Source: an uncultured Campylobacterales bacterium (GTDB lineage: Bacteria; Campylobacterota; Campylobacteria; Campylobacterales; CACVAW01). Taken from it: a DNA stretch of 59,903 nt. The translations under genes and the position numbers were made by a program. Where the stretch lies: the NCBI GenBank assembly GCA_902727925.1, contig CACVAW010000067.1, positions 1 through 59,903 of the forward strand, written 5' to 3'. Under the pieces are notes generated by a model. That model was not told where the DNA came from. It worked only from the letters and a program-made list of their open reading frames with translations, and did not search any database. Shown piece by piece: positions 28,578 to 37,450 of this stretch (positions within the stretch are counted from its first letter, which is position 1; every line of letters starts with the position of its first letter).

Positions 28578-29795
28578 TTATTCCTTAGCCCTTAGATATC
28601 CCTTGCCTGCTTTTGCCTGAGCACTATTACCTGCAGCTTGATATGCTCCAGCTACATAGTGTCTTCGCTGCCAAAGAAGTGCTGCTGTATCATTAGCTGT
28701 ACTACCATCATCTTTTGCTATCAAGTGGAAGTTATTAACACCAATTTCAAGCAATGAACTTATCCTAGGAGTAACCAACTGAAATACAAACTGTGTATGA
28801 ATATACCCAAAAGGACTTCTTAGTGGTCCACAAAGGACTTCTTTGTTCCATCCATTCATTATACTTTTCACAGTTTGTTTGAGAACTCCAAGTTTACCAT
28901 AAGTCCAAAATACCCAAGAAACCATATTAAGAAGACTCTCAGACCCTACATCACTTTGTACATGTGCACCCATAAGCTTAACCCCAATACATCCATTCAT
29001 CGGAAATATTGCATCAAGCACAGCCATATATCCACCACCATTATAAGATACACTACCTTCATCTGGACGAGGTACTTTACAAGCTGCTGAACCGTTACTA
29101 CACTGTTGTGATATATCAAGCGCTTCAGCTGCCAAGCAAGAAGCAAGTCCACCCACAAGAAGTATCTGAGGTACTAAAACAGCATACATTTCAGGATGCA
29201 TTACATGAAGCATAAACGAATTTTTAGATGTTGGGTCAAGTTCACTCAAGTATGGTGCCATATGTGGACCTGTAAGATCTTCAACAACTATAAATTCAGC
29301 TATTCTAGGAAAGGCTTTAAGAAACATAGCCATTATAGGGAATGGTATCATATGAAAGTTTGTAATCCTACCAGGGACTACATTGACACCAAACTTTATA
29401 AAATTAGCTTTTGACCCAAAGTCTAATCCGAATACTGCAATATTTAAAGGCTTTTGAACTATCTCTATAAGTCTTACAGGCTCTATTAATCCGGCTACTA
29501 AACCTACTAATCCTACATGAGTTTTACCATCTTTTAGAGCTTCCCAACCGCAACTAAAATTTATTCCTCTTACTTCAAGGGATTTTGCAAATGCATTCCA
29601 ATCTATAGTTTTAAATATCCTTTGAAGAAATGGTTTTTGAGCTAGAGGTACTTTACTAGATATCTCAGTAGGAATATTAGCTTCATAATCAACTGTCTCA
29701 AATGTCACATCAAGATCAACTCCTCCTACATTTATAGCACTAAGATAAGTATTAATTACAAATAAAAGAATTACTAACTTAAATATTTTTCTCAT
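28578..29795 (-). CDS. TraU-like F-type conjugation protein
   Basis: Exported 405 aa protein (signal peptide MRKIFKLVILLFVINTYLSA). The TraU signature is visible: CGWEALKDGK, GLIEPVRLIEIVQKPLNIAVFG, VNVVPGRITNFHMIPFPI, GCIGVKLMGAHVQSD and a C-terminal QFVFQLVTPRI. In the F plasmid TraU is a periplasmic protein required for efficient DNA transfer rather than pilus assembly. This copy is longer than F TraU (about 330 aa) and lacks several of the usual cysteines. It overlaps the traW-like gene by 4 nt. Confidence 0.8.
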   Translation of the reverse strand: MRKIFKLVILLFVINTYLSAINVGGVDLDVTFETVDYEANIPTEISSKVPLAQKPFLQRIFKTIDWNAFAKSLEVRGINFSCGWEALKDGKTHVGLVGLVAGLIEPVRLIEIVQKPLNIAVFGLDFGSKANFIKFGVNVVPGRITNFHMIPFPIMAMFLKAFPRIAEFIVVEDLTGPHMAPYLSELDPTSKNSFMLHVMHPEMYAVLVPQILLVGGLASCLAAEALDISQQCSNGSAACKVPRPDEGSVSYNGGGYMAVLDAIFPMNGCIGVKLMGAHVQSDVGSESLLNMVSWVFWTYGKLGVLKQTVKSIMNGWNKEVLCGPLRSPFGYIHTQFVFQLVTPRISSLLEIGVNNFHLIAKDDGSTANDTAALLWQRRHYVAGAYQAAGNSAQAKAGKGYLRAKE

Positions 29796-30427
29796 AGTAT
29801 ATCTCCTTTTACTCTTAGTTTTTGTTTTATTATATTCATATCTATAGTAGTATAGTCAAAATATTTGTCATATATCTTTACTTTTGTTGGAAGGACTTTT
29901 AGGTTAAATCTTTTTTTGTAGTTTTTGTCATATGGATATACTTCTTTCCCAGCAAAAAGTGGGTTTGGGTACATTTCTCTTATATCTGCGCCTGATATCA
30001 TATATATATCACAAGACCCAAGAGCTTTTATCGTAGGGTCAAGAAGAATTCTTTCCTTTGCATCTATAAAGCAAATTGTTTGAGACTGATTAAGTGGAAA
30101 ACTAGGATAGATCTTTTCGCCAGCTTTTTTTATGACTGGGCCATCCATTCTAGCTTTGAGATCATAATCTAGTATCACATAATTTTCTCTTGTGTATTTT
30201 TGAGTGATATTACTCTCAGGAAGATCTGAATTCTTAGTGAATGAATTTTCTATCATAGTTTTATAATTGTTGCGTAACTCTTTTTTGTCTAGTTTGTCAT
30301 AACCCTCTTTCATCATCTCTTTAAAGTTTTTTTCTTTTACTTCGTAAGTATTACCTACTGTACCAAAATCTTTAAAGCCAAATAAAAGTCCAAATATAAA
30401 ACAAAATAATATAGTAATACGAATCAT
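29792..30427 (-). CDS. TraW-like F-type conjugation protein
   Basis: First gene of the tra-like operon: 211 aa, signal peptide MIRITILFCFIFGLLFG. It matches the TraW family: DFGTVGNTYEVKEKNF near the N terminus corresponds to 'DLGVxGxTYPIxExD', QTICFIDAKER to the 'LLFIDGDD' strand, and KRFNLKVLPTKVKI to the terminal 'RFGIxxVPAxV' motif. TraW is a periplasmic protein for F-pilus assembly. Homology covers most of the length but is diverged. A divergent gene starts 131 nt upstream, and that gap must hold the operon promoter. Confidence 0.75.
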   Translation of the reverse strand: MIRITILFCFIFGLLFGFKDFGTVGNTYEVKEKNFKEMMKEGYDKLDKKELRNNYKTMIENSFTKNSDLPESNITQKYTRENYVILDYDLKARMDGPVIKKAGEKIYPSFPLNQSQTICFIDAKERILLDPTIKALGSCDIYMISGADIREMYPNPLFAGKEVYPYDKNYKKRFNLKVLPTKVKIYDKYFDYTTIDMNIIKQKLRVKGDIL

Positions 30428-30558
30428 AAATTTTCCTTTTTAGTCACAACATACCTACATATATAATATCAGATTTATACTTTAAATTTCCTTGATAGAG
30501 CCAACTCATAAAATTAAAAGATATAAATACTATAATTAAGACCAAAGGATATCAGATT

Positions 30559-31185
30559 ATGAAAAATATTGTTTTTTTAATTTTTTTAACTATTTTTTTA
30601 AGCGCAAATAATCAGGCTCTTAGAAATAAAATAACAAATGAAGTGTTTAAAGTCGATACCGACCAAATATTTAAAGAGCTTAGAGATGAAGTTGGAATAC
30701 AAAGATTTCAAGATGAATACAACATCATACGAAATGAACAAAACTTCAAAAAAGCACTTATAAACCTAAAGCAAACAGTCCTAGCAAAGCATCAAAGAAA
30801 CTTAAACAAAGATGCTCTAAGTATGCCAAACTTCAAAGATGCTTTAAAAAATCTTGAAGCTAGCTTAAAGGTAAGAGACTCTTTTATTACTTCACATTTA
30901 GCACTTAAGGCAATATATACAAGATACTGGATGAATGATATTGCTATCAACAAACAATACACTCTTCTCTTTGCTGAGTCTGCATATAATGCCAAGATAT
31001 GTAGTGGATACTTGTATTATGCTCTTATGACAAAAGAGATTACAAGAAGTATAGAAAAAAGCGTATCTATATATAAAGAAGGAACAAAAAACTGTAAAGA
31101 CAAATATATACAAAGAGAAATAGCCCTAAAGTATCACAAGTATAAATATATAGTAAAAAACAATATACCTCTATACACAAAATAA
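30559..31185 (+). CDS. Exported protein of unknown function
   Basis: A 208 aa protein with a signal peptide (MKNIVFLIFLTIFLSA) and a helical, Lys-rich body; no family is recognised. Segments such as NFKDALKNLEASLKVRDSFITSHLALKAIYTRYW look like helical tetratricopeptide-type hairpins, but repeat periodicity is not clear. A strong ribosome binding site (AAAGGA) precedes the ATG. Its TAA is immediately followed by the comM ATG, so the two are co-translated, and it diverges from the tra-like operon. Whether it serves that operon or comM is unknown. Confidence 0.6.
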   Translation: MKNIVFLIFLTIFLSANNQALRNKITNEVFKVDTDQIFKELRDEVGIQRFQDEYNIIRNEQNFKKALINLKQTVLAKHQRNLNKDALSMPNFKDALKNLEASLKVRDSFITSHLALKAIYTRYWMNDIAINKQYTLLFAESAYNAKICSGYLYYALMTKEITRSIEKSVSIYKEGTKNCKDKYIQREIALKYHKYKYIVKNNIPLYTK

Positions 31186-32691
31186 ATGAAAAAAATACTT
31201 TGTGCTTGTATAAATTCAAATGAGGCTATACCTATAGATGTAGAGTCTAGTTTTGTCAGGGGACTACCTAACTTCAGTATAGTAGGTCTTGGTGGTAACT
31301 CCATTCAAGAGTCCAAAGAAAGAGTTAAATCAGCACTTAGCTCACTAGAATTCAACTTCCCTGCACAAAAAGTCACTATCAACCTTTCTCCATCTGATAT
31401 CAAAAAAGAAGGTTCACATTTTGACCTTGCTATCGCTCTTGGTGTAGCTATGCAACAAGAAGACTTGGAGTTTAGAGATGATTTATGTATCTTAGGGGAG
31501 CTTGGACTTGATGGTAAGGTAAAAGATACAAATCTTATTTTTGCTATTGTTTTGTCTTTGTATCAAAAATGTAATATTACTAATTTTTTAGTCCCTAATG
31601 AGAGTATACATAAACTCAAGAATATTCCTAATATCAACCTTGTAGGTGTATCACATATACAAGAAGCTATAGATTTACTCAAAAACCAAAACAGTATTAA
31701 TTTTGAGACAAACGAGTCATTACAACATAGCTTCATATCAGTAGATAATAAAAAATATTACTATGAAGAGAATTTTACTCTTGATTTTGAAGATGTGATA
31801 TCTCAAAAAAGAGCTGTAAGAGCGTCTCTTATTGCAAGTGCAGGTATGCATAATATCATATATGAAGGAAGTCCAGGATGTGGTAAAAGCATGTGTGCAA
31901 AAAGACTAAGCTTCATAATGCCACCACTTAGTATTGAAGAGATACTAGAAAACGCAAAGACTAAAGCTCTTAATGGAGATGAACTTGACTTTAATCCAAT
32001 ACGACCCATAAGAACGCCTCACCATACATCTAGTAGACCAAGTATATTTGGAGGTGGTTCAACTTCATCAAAAATAGGAGAAATCGCCCTTGCTAATAAC
32101 GGAGTACTGTTTTTTGATGAACTACCACACTATGCAAAAACCATACTTGAAAGCTTAAGAGAACCTCTTGAAGACCATACAATGCTAATATCAAGAGTAC
32201 AAAGCAAAATCAAATATGATACAAAAATACTTTTTGTAGGAGCTTGTAACCCTTGTCCTTGTGGGAATCTTTTTAGTATTAAACAAATATGTAGATGTAA
32301 TGAGCTTGAAATTCAAAGATATCAAAACAAAATATCAGATGCCCTGCTTGATAGAGTAGACTTATATGTCAAAATGCAAGATCCCGATATGACACAAAAA
32401 AGTTCAATGACATCAAAAGAGATGCAAGCCCAAGTGATTACAGCCTTTATCAGACAAAAACAAAGAGGTCAAAAAGAGCTTAATGCAAAGCTACAAGATA
32501 GTGAGATAGCAAAGTTTTGTGTATTAACTCAATCTTTAGAAAATCTACTAAACAACGCTTTAGAAAAATTCGGTCTTAGCCTAAGAAGCAAAAACAAAAT
32601 CCTCAAAGTAGCAAGAACAATAGCAGACTTAGAAGACTCCGAGACTATACAAAAAACACATCTACTTGAAGCCATGAGCTACAAAAAATGA
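31186..32691 (+). CDS. comM: ComM/YifB-type Mg-chelatase-like AAA+ helicase
   Basis: ATPase of the YifB/ComM family. ComM is a hexameric helicase that promotes branch migration during natural transformation. The N-terminal Lon-like domain (VRGLPNFSIVGLGGNSIQESKERV, INLSPSDIKKEGSHFDLAIALG) leads to Walker A GSPGCGKSM, RTPHHTSSRPSIFGGG, Walker B VLFFDELPHY, and the Cys-containing CNPCPCGNL motif. The 501 aa length is normal. The ATG follows directly on the preceding stop codon, and the 3' end overlaps nnr by 4 nt. Confidence 0.92.
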   Translation: MKKILCACINSNEAIPIDVESSFVRGLPNFSIVGLGGNSIQESKERVKSALSSLEFNFPAQKVTINLSPSDIKKEGSHFDLAIALGVAMQQEDLEFRDDLCILGELGLDGKVKDTNLIFAIVLSLYQKCNITNFLVPNESIHKLKNIPNINLVGVSHIQEAIDLLKNQNSINFETNESLQHSFISVDNKKYYYEENFTLDFEDVISQKRAVRASLIASAGMHNIIYEGSPGCGKSMCAKRLSFIMPPLSIEEILENAKTKALNGDELDFNPIRPIRTPHHTSSRPSIFGGGSTSSKIGEIALANNGVLFFDELPHYAKTILESLREPLEDHTMLISRVQSKIKYDTKILFVGACNPCPCGNLFSIKQICRCNELEIQRYQNKISDALLDRVDLYVKMQDPDMTQKSSMTSKEMQAQVITAFIRQKQRGQKELNAKLQDSEIAKFCVLTQSLENLLNNALEKFGLSLRSKNKILKVARTIADLEDSETIQKTHLLEAMSYKK

Positions 32692-34076
32692 TAAACGTAT
32701 ACAGAGAAGTAAATACCCTAGATACAAGGTGTTATGAGAAGTTTGATTTAACTCCAGACTTGCTCATGGAGAACGCAATTAATGCTCTTAGTAATGAGAT
32801 ACAAAAACATAACCCTAAAGATATACTAATAATATCAGGAAGTGGGAATAATGGAGCTGACGGTATAGCACTAGCTAGAATGTTATACGCAAAACATAAT
32901 ATAGATCTATACCCTATACTTGAACCCAAATCAAAAATGGCAAAACTCCAATACAAAAGAGCTTTAGCTATAGGTTTAACTCCAATAACTAACCCAAAAA
33001 TTAATGAGTATGATTTGATAGTAGACTCTATATTTGGCTCAGGGCTATCATCTGCTATGCCTAAGAACATAATATCTCTTATCAATCAGATAAATGAGGC
33101 TAAAGCTATAAAGATAGCTTGTGACAGCCCTAGTGGTATAGACATAAATGGCAATATCAAAACAACTGCATTTAAAGCTGACACAACAATAACTATGGGA
33201 GCTATGAAAAAATCACTACTAAGTGATACGGCAAAAGACTATGTAGGCAAAATACAAATAGTAAATCTTGGTATAGACAAATCTATATACCAAACACAAA
33301 CAGATACCTTTTTACTTGAAAGCTCAGACCTAAAACTTCCAATTAGAAACTCCGAAAACACTCATAAAGGAACATTCGGTTTTGCAAGTATCTATAGCAA
33401 TAATGGAGCAGGAATTCTAAGTGCAAAAGCTTGTATTAATATGGGATGTGGCAAATGCAGTATCATAAGCAAAGAAAATCTAAATATCCCTGAATATATA
33501 CTACAAGAGGATACACTAAACAAAAATTCAAATGCTCTTTGTATAGGTATGGGACTTGGATTTGACTTCGATACTTCATCTCTTTTTGATATAGATATAC
33601 CTATACTTATTGATGCTGACTTATTTCACTATAAAGATCTATCAAAGCTTTTGGATAGCAAAGATAATCTAATCCTAACACCTCATCCAAAAGAGTTTTT
33701 AGCACTTCTAAAAAATACTAATCTTGGTAATTACAGTATAAAAGATTATCAAGAAAATAGATTTGAGTTATTAGAAAAATTTAGTAAAAAATACCCAGAT
33801 ATAGTGTTACTTCTAAAAGGTGCAAACACTGTTATCACATATAAGAACAAAACATATATCAACAACCAAGGCAATTCAATGTTAAGCTTTGCTGGAAGTG
33901 GAGATATACTTGCAGGTATTATAACCTCTCTTCTAGCTCAAACAAGATGCCTACTTGATGCGACTATAAACGGCTCTCTTATTCATGCAATGGGAGCAAA
34001 AAACTATTCAAAAAACAACTACTCTTTTGGTACACAAGATTTACTTAAAAGTATCAAAACGATACAAGTAATCTAA
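32688..34076 (+). CDS. nnr: Bifunctional NAD(P)H-hydrate epimerase / ADP-dependent dehydratase
   Basis: Repairs damaged NADHX/NADPHX. The N-terminal epimerase domain (about 1-210) has NALSNEI, SGSGNNGADGIALARML and DSIFGSGLSSAMP. The C-terminal dehydratase domain (about 225-462) has HKGTFGFASIYSNN, CIGMGLGFD, LTPHPKEF, LLLKGANTVI and the catalytic AGSGDILAGIITSLLAQ. The fused 462 aa protein agrees with the bacterial family (about 500 aa). It overlaps comM at its start and runs into the convergent gene downstream by 4 nt, so transcription from both sides meets without a gap. Confidence 0.93.
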   Translation: MINVYREVNTLDTRCYEKFDLTPDLLMENAINALSNEIQKHNPKDILIISGSGNNGADGIALARMLYAKHNIDLYPILEPKSKMAKLQYKRALAIGLTPITNPKINEYDLIVDSIFGSGLSSAMPKNIISLINQINEAKAIKIACDSPSGIDINGNIKTTAFKADTTITMGAMKKSLLSDTAKDYVGKIQIVNLGIDKSIYQTQTDTFLLESSDLKLPIRNSENTHKGTFGFASIYSNNGAGILSAKACINMGCGKCSIISKENLNIPEYILQEDTLNKNSNALCIGMGLGFDFDTSSLFDIDIPILIDADLFHYKDLSKLLDSKDNLILTPHPKEFLALLKNTNLGNYSIKDYQENRFELLEKFSKKYPDIVLLLKGANTVITYKNKTYINNQGNSMLSFAGSGDILAGIITSLLAQTRCLLDATINGSLIHAMGAKNYSKNNYSFGTQDLLKSIKTIQVI

Positions 34077-35290
34077 GGAGCAAGTTTCAAAAAGTCTTTC
34101 TTACGAATTCTATACATCCCTGTGTTATATTTGACTTTATTATCAACTATCTCTTCATCAAAGTCTCTTTCCTCACCACTAAACTTAGAATAAAAGTAAT
34201 CAACACCTATTAAACTAGAGTAATTAACCCAGTTGAACTTTATATCATTATTAAGTAATTTACTAATTCCCATTAAATTCTTACTTTTAAACTCTTGAAT
34301 AGAATTTGTTATTCTTATGTTGTATAAATCTTTTGCTTGTAATAGTTCAAAAATATTAGGATTATAAAGTGTTTGGATAGAGTATATTCTTGTGCTGTTA
34401 ATATCATAAAATTTCAGCTTCGAAATAATAGAACTACTTTTAACAAGTGGCGTATTTAACACAAAACTTGCTCTTTCAAAACTTCTAATATTCCTTCTAG
34501 TCACATAATCAAGATTTGAAGCTGTTTTATTTATCGTAATACTTTTTTTAAAATCAAATTTTTCTTTTAACTTACCTTCTATGTAGCTACCTTTACTTGA
34601 AGGATCATTTAGAAGTATACTTCTAGAATTTAAATTCTTTACTACCATATCTATATGCTCATCATAACTAATCCCACCTAATGTAAAATTAGGGCTTAAT
34701 GACATATTCCCATCAATACTAGCTGTTGGCATATAGACAAATGCTTTGTTGGAGTTTTGATTAAGTATAGGTATTACATTTCCTCTGAATGGAGCTATAA
34801 TATAGCTAAAGCCCTCTTCTTCAATTTTATTAATTTCTCTTTGTATATTTTGGAAGTTTGCATCAAAGGTATCAAAAATCTTAATCTCATAATCAATATT
34901 TTTAGTTATTAGATATGCACTAATAGAGTTATAAATACTATTTGTGTAATGTTTTATTAGCTTTGTAGGTGCAAGTATCGCTAATTTGAACACATCTTTA
35001 TTTACTTCTATATTATCCTCTATTAAAGAGTCTACCATAAATTCTAATTTTTTAATTTTTAGATGAGTTGTGAGCTTTTTATAATAAACATCAAGCTCTT
35101 CATAATAAGAGTATTTCTCTAAAAATGTAAAATATTTACCTTTTTTTAAAAGGTCCAATAAACAACTTTTATCACAATCATCAATACCAAGTGAAACTAT
35201 ATTTATATCTGGTGACAAAATATTTGACAATTTTCTTTGTTCAGCCAAACAAATAACACTAAGAAATAATAAACAAAACAATTTTTTCAA
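34073..35290 (-). CDS. Exported protein, possible periplasmic-binding/LpoA-like fold
   Basis: A 405 aa protein with a signal peptide (MKKLFCLLFLSVICLA). No family is certain. After a helical N-terminal part the sequence alternates strands and helices in the way of type-1 periplasmic-binding proteins: KLAILAPTKLIKHYTNSIYNSISAYL, then FSYIIAPFRGNVIPILNQ and KAFVYMPTASIDG. LppC/LpoA-type regulators of penicillin-binding proteins share this fold, which would fit the adjacent cell-wall peptidase gene. The evidence for that role is weak. It diverges from the csd6-like gene at 35419. Confidence 0.5.
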   Translation of the reverse strand: MKKLFCLLFLSVICLAEQRKLSNILSPDINIVSLGIDDCDKSCLLDLLKKGKYFTFLEKYSYYEELDVYYKKLTTHLKIKKLEFMVDSLIEDNIEVNKDVFKLAILAPTKLIKHYTNSIYNSISAYLITKNIDYEIKIFDTFDANFQNIQREINKIEEEGFSYIIAPFRGNVIPILNQNSNKAFVYMPTASIDGNMSLSPNFTLGGISYDEHIDMVVKNLNSRSILLNDPSSKGSYIEGKLKEKFDFKKSITINKTASNLDYVTRRNIRSFERASFVLNTPLVKSSSIISKLKFYDINSTRIYSIQTLYNPNIFELLQAKDLYNIRITNSIQEFKSKNLMGISKLLNNDIKFNWVNYSSLIGVDYFYSKFSGEERDFDEEIVDNKVKYNTGMYRIRKKDFLKLAP

Positions 35291-35367
35291 GAACTAACCT
35301 CTTTTATAAAAACTAACCTATCATTGTAGCTTGTGATTTTAACATTTTTCGATAAAATCGCAAACAT

Positions 35368-35403
35368 TATAATAGAGACCTTTATATTTATTTAAAAGTC
35401 TCT
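35368..35403 (+). promoter_or_regulatory. Promoter and leader hairpin of the csd6-like gene
   Basis: TATAAT at 35368-35373 is followed at once by an inverted repeat, AGAGACCTTT (35374-35383) with AAAAGTCTCT (35394-35403), which would form the 5' end of the transcript. AAGG and the first ATG lie just downstream. The leader hairpin could stabilise the mRNA. Confidence 0.4.
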
Positions 35404-35418
35404 CATACCAAAGGTCAA

Positions 35419-36402
35419 ATGTTTATGATTTCAAAAACTTTACTCTTAAGTCTATGTTGTGTATTTCTACAGGCTAATATCGCAACTTCTCAAGACCTCA
35501 CTCTTAATTTTGCACAAAATGGCTTGAAGTCCACCAAAAATATGTTTGAAAAAAACTTAAAAAGTGTATCTTTTTGGAATGACTTTCTAAAAGACAAGTT
35601 TGTAGACTATGGATATTACGAAAAACCAAAGACCTTACTCTTATCATCTAAAGACTCAAAAATCCTCTACCTCGTAGAAGTATCTCCCACTGAAATAAAT
35701 CTAATAAAAACTTTCGATACAATAATCGGAGGACTTGGGAACAAGGTAAAAGAAGGTGACCTTAAAACTCCAGTAGGAGTGTATGAAATAAATAAAAAAT
35801 TCATACCAAAAGATGGTTTTTATGGACCACTTGCATATGAAACAAGTTATCCAAACTTATATGATAGACTAGGTCTTAAAACAGGCTATGGTATTTGGAT
35901 ACATGGATATCCACTTGATGGAAGCAAAAGAGACCCTATGAGTAAAGGCTGTATAGTCCTAAAAAATAGTGAGCTAACTGATCTTGCTAAAAACATAAAA
36001 AATATAGACAACCTAAAACTAATAATATACGAAAAAGGTATGCCTAGAGTTGATAAAAATGATATTGAACTCATTCTTGCAAACCTATACTCTTGGAAAT
36101 ATGCATGGGAAGAAAATAATCTAGAAGAGTACCTAGACTACTATCATAAAGATTTTTTAAAAAGTGACAAAAAAAACCTAAAAGAATTCAAAAAATACAA
36201 AAAAAGAATCTTTGATAAAAAAGAGAATAAAACAATAAAAATAAGTGATATAAATATACTACCATACCCAAATCTTAAAAACCACAAAATGTTTAGAATA
36301 ACATTCCTTGAGGACTATAAAAGTGAAAGCTATAAATTTTATGGGATGAAAGAGCTTTATGTAAAGATTGATGATACTATGAAAATAATAGTTGAAAAGT
36401 AA
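35419..36402 (+). CDS. L,D-carboxypeptidase of the Csd6/Pgp2 type (YkuD fold)
   Basis: Periplasmic peptidoglycan tetra- to tripeptide trimming enzyme that sets helical cell shape in Helicobacter (Csd6) and Campylobacter (Pgp2). The catalytic block has H162 (IWIHGYPLDGSK) and C178 (MSKGCIVL). Ahead of it are about 60 residues typical of the Csd6 N-terminal domain. The C-terminal part, from about 220 (YSWKYAWEENNLEEYLDYYHKDF), is an NTF2-like domain, a fusion characteristic of Csd6. The 327 aa length matches Csd6 (330). Start choice between ATG 35419 and 35425 is open. The alr gene follows after 5 nt. Confidence 0.85.
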   Translation: MFMISKTLLLSLCCVFLQANIATSQDLTLNFAQNGLKSTKNMFEKNLKSVSFWNDFLKDKFVDYGYYEKPKTLLLSSKDSKILYLVEVSPTEINLIKTFDTIIGGLGNKVKEGDLKTPVGVYEINKKFIPKDGFYGPLAYETSYPNLYDRLGLKTGYGIWIHGYPLDGSKRDPMSKGCIVLKNSELTDLAKNIKNIDNLKLIIYEKGMPRVDKNDIELILANLYSWKYAWEENNLEEYLDYYHKDFLKSDKKNLKEFKKYKKRIFDKKENKTIKISDINILPYPNLKNHKMFRITFLEDYKSESYKFYGMKELYVKIDDTMKIIVEK

Positions 36403-36407
36403 ACTTT

Positions 36408-37412
36408 TTGGCACATATAGAATTATCTTCAAAAAACTATTTTCATAACCTAGATGTCATATCAAAACAAATAGGTAGTAAAGATAAACTTAGCGTTGTA
36501 CTAAAAGATAATGCCTATGGACATGGACTAGTACAAATAGCAAAGCTTTCATATCAGTATGGTATCAAAAAAGCCGTTGTACGATCAAGAGAAGAAGCTT
36601 TAGAAATAAAAGACCTGTTTGAAGAAATACTTATATTTAACCCAGCAAGCAATGAAGATGATGAGTTCATCTATAGTATAAACTCATCATTAGACTTAGA
36701 CTCAATAAAAGCCAAAAATATCGCTCTAAAAATAAACACTGGAATGAATAGAAACGGTATATCTTGTGATGAATTTGAAAAAATCATTAATATTATCATA
36801 AAGAAAAAACTGAACCTAAAATCAATATTCACACACTTTTCAGATGCAGACAGTAATAATAATAACTTTGAAACTCAGCTAAAAACTTGGCAAGAATTCA
36901 AACAAAAAGCAAGAAAACTATTAAAACAAAATAACATACAAAATGTAGCTTTTCACTCCCAAAACTCAGCTGCAACTTTTAGAGTGCATACAGATGATGA
37001 TATGGTTAGATGTGGTATTGCAATCTATGGATATTCAAACCCAAGTCTAAAACCAGTACTTAGTCTATATGCTAAAAAAACAAATGAAATCAATCTAAAA
37101 CAAAATGAAAGTGTCGGATACTCCTCAATATTTGTAGCATCCAAAAATATGACAATATCCACTTATGATATAGGGTATGCTGATGGAATTTTTAGGTTTG
37201 ATGGGTCACAAGATATTAAGACCGCAGATAATGAATCCTTTCTTGGGATTTGTTCGATGGACTATATTAGTGTAGAATCTACTGAAGATGAAATTTGTGT
37301 TTTTAATAATGCTGAATATTTAGCATCTAAGTTTAATACAATCTCTTATGAAGTTTTAGTAAAACTTTCACCAAACCTAACAAGAATAATAGAGACCTCT
37401 GAACAATTATAG
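36408..37412 (+). CDS. alr: Alanine racemase
   Basis: PLP enzyme that makes D-alanine for peptidoglycan. The PLP lysine is K33 in VVLKDNAYGHG. INTGMNRNGI, FTHFSDADS, VRCGIAIYGY, the catalytic tyrosine region (SVGYSSIFVA) and ICSMDYISVE are family signatures. The start is TTG at 36408 (MAHIELSSKNYFHNL), with only a weak ribosome binding site, so translation may be coupled to the csd6-like gene ending 6 nt upstream. At 334 aa it is a little shorter than the usual 340-360 residues. A strong hairpin overlaps its stop codon. Confidence 0.92.
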   Translation: MAHIELSSKNYFHNLDVISKQIGSKDKLSVVLKDNAYGHGLVQIAKLSYQYGIKKAVVRSREEALEIKDLFEEILIFNPASNEDDEFIYSINSSLDLDSIKAKNIALKINTGMNRNGISCDEFEKIINIIIKKKLNLKSIFTHFSDADSNNNNFETQLKTWQEFKQKARKLLKQNNIQNVAFHSQNSAATFRVHTDDDMVRCGIAIYGYSNPSLKPVLSLYAKKTNEINLKQNESVGYSSIFVASKNMTISTYDIGYADGIFRFDGSQDIKTADNESFLGICSMDYISVESTEDEICVFNNAEYLASKFNTISYEVLVKLSPNLTRIIETSEQL

Positions 37413-37426
37413 TGGTTCAGAGGTCT
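37391..37426. terminator. Strong hairpin over the alr stop codon
   Basis: GAGACCTCTGAAC (37391-37403) pairs perfectly with GTTCAGAGGTCTC (37414-37426), a 13-bp stem with a 10-nt loop. It straddles the alr stop and is followed by AAATAATA rather than a T-run, so it may be an RNA processing or stability element, or a weak terminator. The mtaB ribosome binding region follows 20 nt later. Confidence 0.5.
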
Positions 37427-37450
37427 CAAATAATATAAAAGAGTAATAAA

